Shown: piece by piece, positions 60,627 through 64,000 of the stretch
Numbering within the stretch: the stretch's first letter is position 1
How the letters are laid out: every line of letters starts with the position of its first letter
From: Physcomitrium patens
Lineage: Eukaryota > Streptophyta > Bryopsida > Funariales > Funariaceae
NCBI RefSeq assembly: GCF_000002425.4
Contig: NC_037273.1
Coordinates: 1,753,996-1,817,995 of the forward strand
Reading direction: 5' to 3'
DNA length: 64,000 nt
Translations under genes and position numbers: made by a program
Notes under the pieces: generated by a model
Told to the model about the DNA's origin: nothing
The model's input: only the letters and a program-made list of their open reading frames with translations
The model's database searches: none

Positions 60627-61276
60627 TGTCGTGTTGTAACACGAGTATAAAGTGAAAATATAAAGAAAGGGGACTTTTATTAATGTTCAGTTACCTTGAA
60701 TATTGGGAGCAACGACCAACTCCGGTACAAATACTGAGTGGCCAGGTTCAGTCATCCCATTACAGTCAGCCGGGGGATACTTTTCACGGACACAAAATAC
60801 AGACTTAAAATCTAAGAGGAAGTTCAAGAAGAAGTGGCAGAACAAGATTAAACAGATGAGTACAAGAACAACACCAGAAAGGTGAGCTAGAACTCCAAGA
60901 GATGTGTTGTCGAGACTGAAGAACTCTTCAGCCTCGATCCCTATATATACTCCTACTTAGGAATCTTCTCGAGCTACTTCTATTAACTAGGAAGCTTTTA
61001 GAAGGTTCCAGAGGCTTCCTTTCTAGAAGGTTCTAGAAACTTCTCAAGCTACTTCTATTAACTAGAAAGCTTCTAGAAAGTTCCAGGGGATTCCTTTCTA
61101 GAAGCTTCTAGAAACTTCTCTTCTATAAGGTTTCAGAGACTACCTTTCTAGAAGCTTCTAGAAACTTCTCTCTAAAAGGTTCCAGAGGCTTCTCTTCTAG
61201 AAGGTTCCAGAGGCTTGTTTTCTAGAAGGTTCTAGAAACTTCTCTCTAGAAAGTTCTAAAGAATATGTTCCTAACA
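60627..61276 (-). repeat. 3' LTR of Gypsy-B (650 bp)
   Basis: In element orientation it starts TGTTAGGAAC (61276) and ends CTCGTGTTACAACACGACA (60627). U3 (61276 to about 60950) is full of heat-shock elements, then the TATA box (60941-60950) and the R-U5 part. A polypurine stretch (GCTAAAGGAGGGGATGA) lies at 61277-61293 just upstream, which fixes the orientation. Confidence 0.88.
60941..61270 (-). promoter_or_regulatory. Heat-shock-element arrays and TATA box in the Gypsy-B U3
   Basis: Perfect five-module arrays of alternating TTC and GAA with 5-base phase (nGAAnnTTCn type) occur at 61021-61043, 61096-61118, 61146-61168 and 61220-61242. A three-module array is at 61195-61207 and several imperfect ones at 60961-61015 and 61065-61090. 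All lie upstream, in element orientation, of GTATATATAGGG (complement of 60941-60950). Such arrays bind trimeric heat-shock factors. The arrangement predicts a heat-inducible LTR promoter, as known for the copia element ONSEN of Arabidopsis. Confidence 0.85.
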
Positions 61277-61323
61277 TCATCCCCTCCTTTAGCTTCAAGG
61301 TCTCTGAGAAGCAATGTTAATGA

Positions 61324-61677
61324 TCAGTACCAACGTAAGAAAATGAAGATCTGTCGCATAGCTTCTGCTATGAACTCCAACTGTTGTTCACGAGGCAAGT
61401 GGTTCATCGACCCTTGAAGCCAACGGTAGTGGCCCACGCCTTCGACTTCTAACCAAGCATGAACTTCCGTGTCCTCATTGTGAAATTGTCCTGCAAACAC
61501 GCCTTCTAGTTGACCATCGTAAGCAGGCTCGATCTCAAATACAATCACCAGTGATCGGTTACTCGGTATCCTCCGTTGTCATCGTGGTACATGTAGTTCT
61601 TCATCTCGGGGTCGCCTTCGTAAGCTACTCGGTTGTGATACTCTGACTGGCATAGTATCTATCTCTTGGCTATCCAT
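61324..61677 (-). pseudogene. Post-pol ORF of Gypsy-B (unknown function)
   Basis: A 118-codon frame between the chromodomain stop (61794) and the polypurine tract, starting MDSQEIDTMPVRVSQPS. It is open except for one TGA (61580-61582, an Arg/Trp-type codon change). After it come IVFEIEPAYDGQLEGVFAGQ, EVHAWLEVEGVGHYRWL and NHLPREQQLEFIAEAMRQIF, to a stop at 61324. The C-terminal third looks helical. The matching ORF of Gypsy-A shares the SQPS and HYRWL...NHL.REQ blocks. It has no similarity I recognise to gag, env or pol domains. Confidence 0.7.
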
Positions 61678-61793
61678 ATCAAAAGACCAAACTACGATCT
61701 ATCTTGGAGAAAATAACTACATCAACTATGAATTTTGCTGGTGCTCTCCCCTTTTCTTATATTGTTGGGAGAACAAGCTTCAGAAAGAAGCTA

Positions 61794-62082
61794 TCATCGA
61801 ATTGATTTAGGTTTATCGGGATGTCGTTGATGAAACTCCTGTACCTTTTGTGGCGCATTCGTAAGATTTTTAGCTGGCTCCCACGTTCACTCATTAATGT
61901 CATAGCCGCACCAATGAACAAGATATTCTAACTTTCCCCCACCTTCGTCGTGAATCCAATACCTTTTCAACCTCGTATTCTTCGTGGTTCTCGATTTCAA
62001 TACTAGGTGGCGGATATTGCACTCTTCCAAGAAAAGATGACTCTCGATAAGGTTCCAACAGAGAAACATGAAAGACTGGATG
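61794..62082 (-). pseudogene. Chromodomain of Gypsy-B pol (downstream of the solo LTR)
   Basis: Starts exactly at the inner edge of the solo LTR with the codons for [12 protein letters not shown]. The chromodomain follows: [17 protein letters not shown], then [12 protein letters not shown] (a frame change of one base lies between the two parts) and a WEPAKNL-type end, stopping at 61794. The aromatic cage residues Tyr/Trp are largely present. Confidence 0.85.
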
Positions 62083-62643
62083 TGTCAAGGACAAGAACTC
62101 GATGAAAAAACAGTTCAGACAAGTAAGCCTTCACTCAAAGAAAAGTAACAAAATATGAATAATAAGTATGTATATTGAAAAGAGAAACTAGAATGGCTAT
62201 TGCCAAAAGACAAGAAAACTAGAGACCCTTGAAACTAGACTAGAAGCAAGAAAGGAGTTGACAAGAGTGAAGAAGCCTTCACTCTTGTCTCTATATATAC
62301 TATCTAATTAGGGGCTACGTGGCAATGTTCTATAGGACCTCCAATATGTGTTGACTTTGTAGGACACATGCCTTGACTTACAAGGCAAGTTTTTCTACGT
62401 GTGGGCCACATAGTTAGCTTGATCTTCAAGCTAACAACATGTGTGGCACATGGCCAACTTGTTGACCACGTTTCTAATCCAAAAAGTCAATTAAAGACAC
62501 CTATGAAGTCAAAGCAGCGTCTAGGAAGTTTCTAAGAAGCTTCTATATTAAATATTATAGAATTAACTTACTTTTATCTACTTTTACGTACTTCTACCTA
62601 TTTCTATATGTAATTATTAGCTTACATGATTATGGCCGTGACA
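62083..62643 (-). repeat. Solo family A LTR in Gypsy-B pol, TSD GGATG
   Basis: 561 bp. In element orientation it runs TGTCACGGCC to CCTTGACA. The flanking GGATG at 62078-62082 and 62644-62648 are identical. It interrupts a pol codon series just after KVHP; the open frame continues on the other side, so removal of the LTR and one GGATG leaves the frame unbroken. U3 contains GAAGTTTCTAAGAAGCTTC (62525-62543), a small heat-shock-like block, and the TATATATAGAGACAAG box lies near 62290. Confidence 0.95.
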
Positions 62644-64000
62644 GGATGTACCTTCATAGAAGCCGATAACTCCAGCCGGTATGCCACTGGATTAATTTGC
62701 TTCTGGATGATAAATGGTCCCAATCTTCGATAGTCCAACTTATCACACGGTCGCTTGGTCTTGATATTTCGTCGAAGAAGCAAGGCTTTGTCTCCAACTT
62801 TGAAAGTAGATGCTTGATTCCGAAATCTATCTGCAGACGTCTTATAGGATTCTTGAGCAGATTGTAATTGAAGCTTCAACATAGTTTGAAGCTCTGATAA
62901 TTGCTTCCCAAATCCTTCAGCTGCTGGATTGTTATTTGTTGATGGACTCAATAAATCAAGCTTCGGATGATACCCATAGTTGGAAATGAATAGTGTTTGT
63001 TGAGTCGACGCATGGAGGGTGTTGTTATATGCAAACTCGACTAGCGGTAGATATGCAGTCCAATCGACTTGCTGATAGTTGATGCTGCATCGTAAGTACT
63101 GCTCCAAGACTTGGTTCACCCGTTCCGTTTGGCTATCACTTTGAGGATGAAAAGCTGAAGAAAGCTTGATATCCACCTTCAATATCCCAAAGAGAGATCT
63201 CCAAAACTTTGATACGAACTGGGTACCACGATATGATATGATATCATCTGGTAGTCCATGATATCGATACACATTATCGAGAAAGAGTCTTGTTGTGACT
63301 TCACTGGACGATGTCTTTTTACAAGGAACAAAGTGTGCCATCTTCGTAAGCCGATCTACCACGACAAAGATGCTATCAAATGAGTTTGATGATAGCAAGT
63401 CCGTGATGAAGTCCATAGAAATTGAAGACCATGGTCGACGTGGAATTGGCAATGGCTGTAGAAGTCCATAAGGGCGATGCCGAGGATTCTTAGATCTTGA
63501 ACAGATGTCACAAGAGAGGACAAAATCTTTCACATCCTTCCACATTTGGGGCCACCAAAAATCTCGAGAAATAAGCTCCAAGGACTTCTTGAATCCAAAA
63601 TATCCCGCACCTGGAAAATCATGGCGAGATTGAAGAACTCGGAGTCGTGCTAATCCTTTTGGAATGTACAATCGCTCTTCAAAGTATAAAAGATCTCCCT
63701 CCACCTTGAACTTGTTATCATTGGTATGTTGCTTGATATCAATGGCTACTGAATCTTTAATGGTCATAGCACGTACTTGGTTTAGGAAGTCAGCATCAAA
63801 TGATATAATAGTAGCACAAAGTTGAAATCTCTCTAGCTTCAATAATGTTGTACATTGTTGATCAAACACTGCTTCTCTAACCTTTGGTGCAAGATACGAT
63901 CTCCTTGATAAAGCATCGGATAGTCCTTGCTGCCTTCCAGGTCGATAAGTGATAACAAAATCGAATCTAAATAGCGACATATTCCACCGAGCTTGACGCC
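62644..64000 (-). pseudogene. pol of Gypsy-B: end of RNase H, integrase and C-terminal domain
   Basis: One open frame of about 450 codons. It enters with VITYRPGRQQGLSDALSRR (the end of RNase H and its usual tail). The integrase zinc region is RHDFPGAGYFGFKKS (second His lost) with CDIC. The catalytic core is SMDFITDL (Asp kept), ISYRGTQF (middle Asp replaced by Tyr) and HPQSDSQTERVNQVLEQYLR (Glu kept). The GPF-type C-terminal region follows (LDYRRLGPFIIQKQINPVAY) up to KVHP, where the solo LTR breaks it. The frame extends beyond the window. Length and openness show a young element, but loss of the middle Asp would prevent integrase activity. Confidence 0.92.

Larger units (their letters stand above)
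60627..64000 (-). mobile_element. Gypsy-B: Ty3/gypsy chromovirus, 3' half in the window
   Basis: Minus-strand element entering from the right edge. The order from 64000 downwards is the end of RNase H, integrase, C-terminal region, chromodomain, post-pol ORF, polypurine tract and 3' LTR. A family A solo LTR splits it at 62083-62643. The 5' half and the 5' LTR lie beyond the window. It is inserted in the gag of O2; AACGC (60622-60626) would be one copy of the target duplication. It is much better preserved than O or O2. Confidence 0.92.

Noticed and set aside
60632..61276. Reading the Gypsy-B LTR as a + strand LTR of the Gypsy-F type
   Set aside because: The polypurine tract at 61277-61293, the TATA box orientation and the adjacent minus-strand pol all support minus orientation. 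Only the first ~130 bases resemble Gypsy-F.
1..64000. tRNA, rRNA, CRISPR or bacterial-type operon
   Set aside because: No tRNA-like TTCGAAT-type arm in a foldable context, no rRNA blocks, no regularly spaced repeats. Spliced genes and retroelements show eukaryotic nuclear DNA.

Overview
This is nuclear DNA of a land plant. The evidence is a seven-exon gene with GT-AG introns for a plant-specific MYB-CC (GARP-type) transcription factor, Ty1/copia and Ty3/gypsy retroelements with plant-type chromodomain pol genes, and AT-rich intergenic DNA studded with (TA)n arrays. Low GC, one Ty3/gypsy family that resembles fungal-type elements, and sparse genes would suit a moss or another non-seed plant. 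That last point is inference; no marker here fixes the species.

Layout. 1-4.9 kb: a truncated LTR and a decayed copia element on the + strand. 5-10.8 kb: AT-rich spacer holding one small minus-strand gene (6.5-6.9 kb) broken by an apparent 1-base frameshift. 10.8-16.8 kb: the only convincing intact host gene, the MYB-CC factor on the minus strand (CDS 12121-15823, reconstructed as 479 aa, TATA box near 16785). 17-32.6 kb: mostly non-coding, with a cluster of TGACGTGG motifs upstream of a TATA box (24.3-24.6 kb), two unrecognised ORFs, and an interleaved double inverted repeat (27.8 kb). 32.7-35 kb: very AT-rich, nothing recognised.

35-64 kb is a nest of retrotransposons that can be ordered by junctions. 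The oldest layer is a decayed + strand gypsy (called O: 5' LTR from 35034, gag/protease to 37621). It is interrupted by a full-length minus-strand chromovirus (Gypsy-A, 37622-44007), by a segment replacing its reverse transcriptase (44161-45495), and by a 2.66-kb palindrome (47049-49712) splitting its chromodomain. A second gypsy gag follows directly (O2, 49901 on). It is split by a 9.7-kb fungal-like gypsy (Gypsy-F, 50648-60333) and then by a second chromovirus (Gypsy-B, 60627 to beyond the window). Gypsy-B itself carries a solo LTR of the Gypsy-A family (62083-62643) flanked by a perfect 5-bp target duplication. Family A LTRs occur six times in the window.

The most interesting signals are: (1) four perfect five-module heat-shock-element arrays in the U3 of the Gypsy-B LTR, just upstream of its TATA box; (2) a small ORF downstream of the chromodomain, conserved between Gypsy-A and Gypsy-B and not part of the standard gypsy gene set; (3) an ORF with two damaged zinc knuckles inside the 1.86-kb LTR of Gypsy-F; (4) the giant palindrome. 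All retroelement copies carry inactivating lesions, many of them transitions, so they are described here as broken elements.
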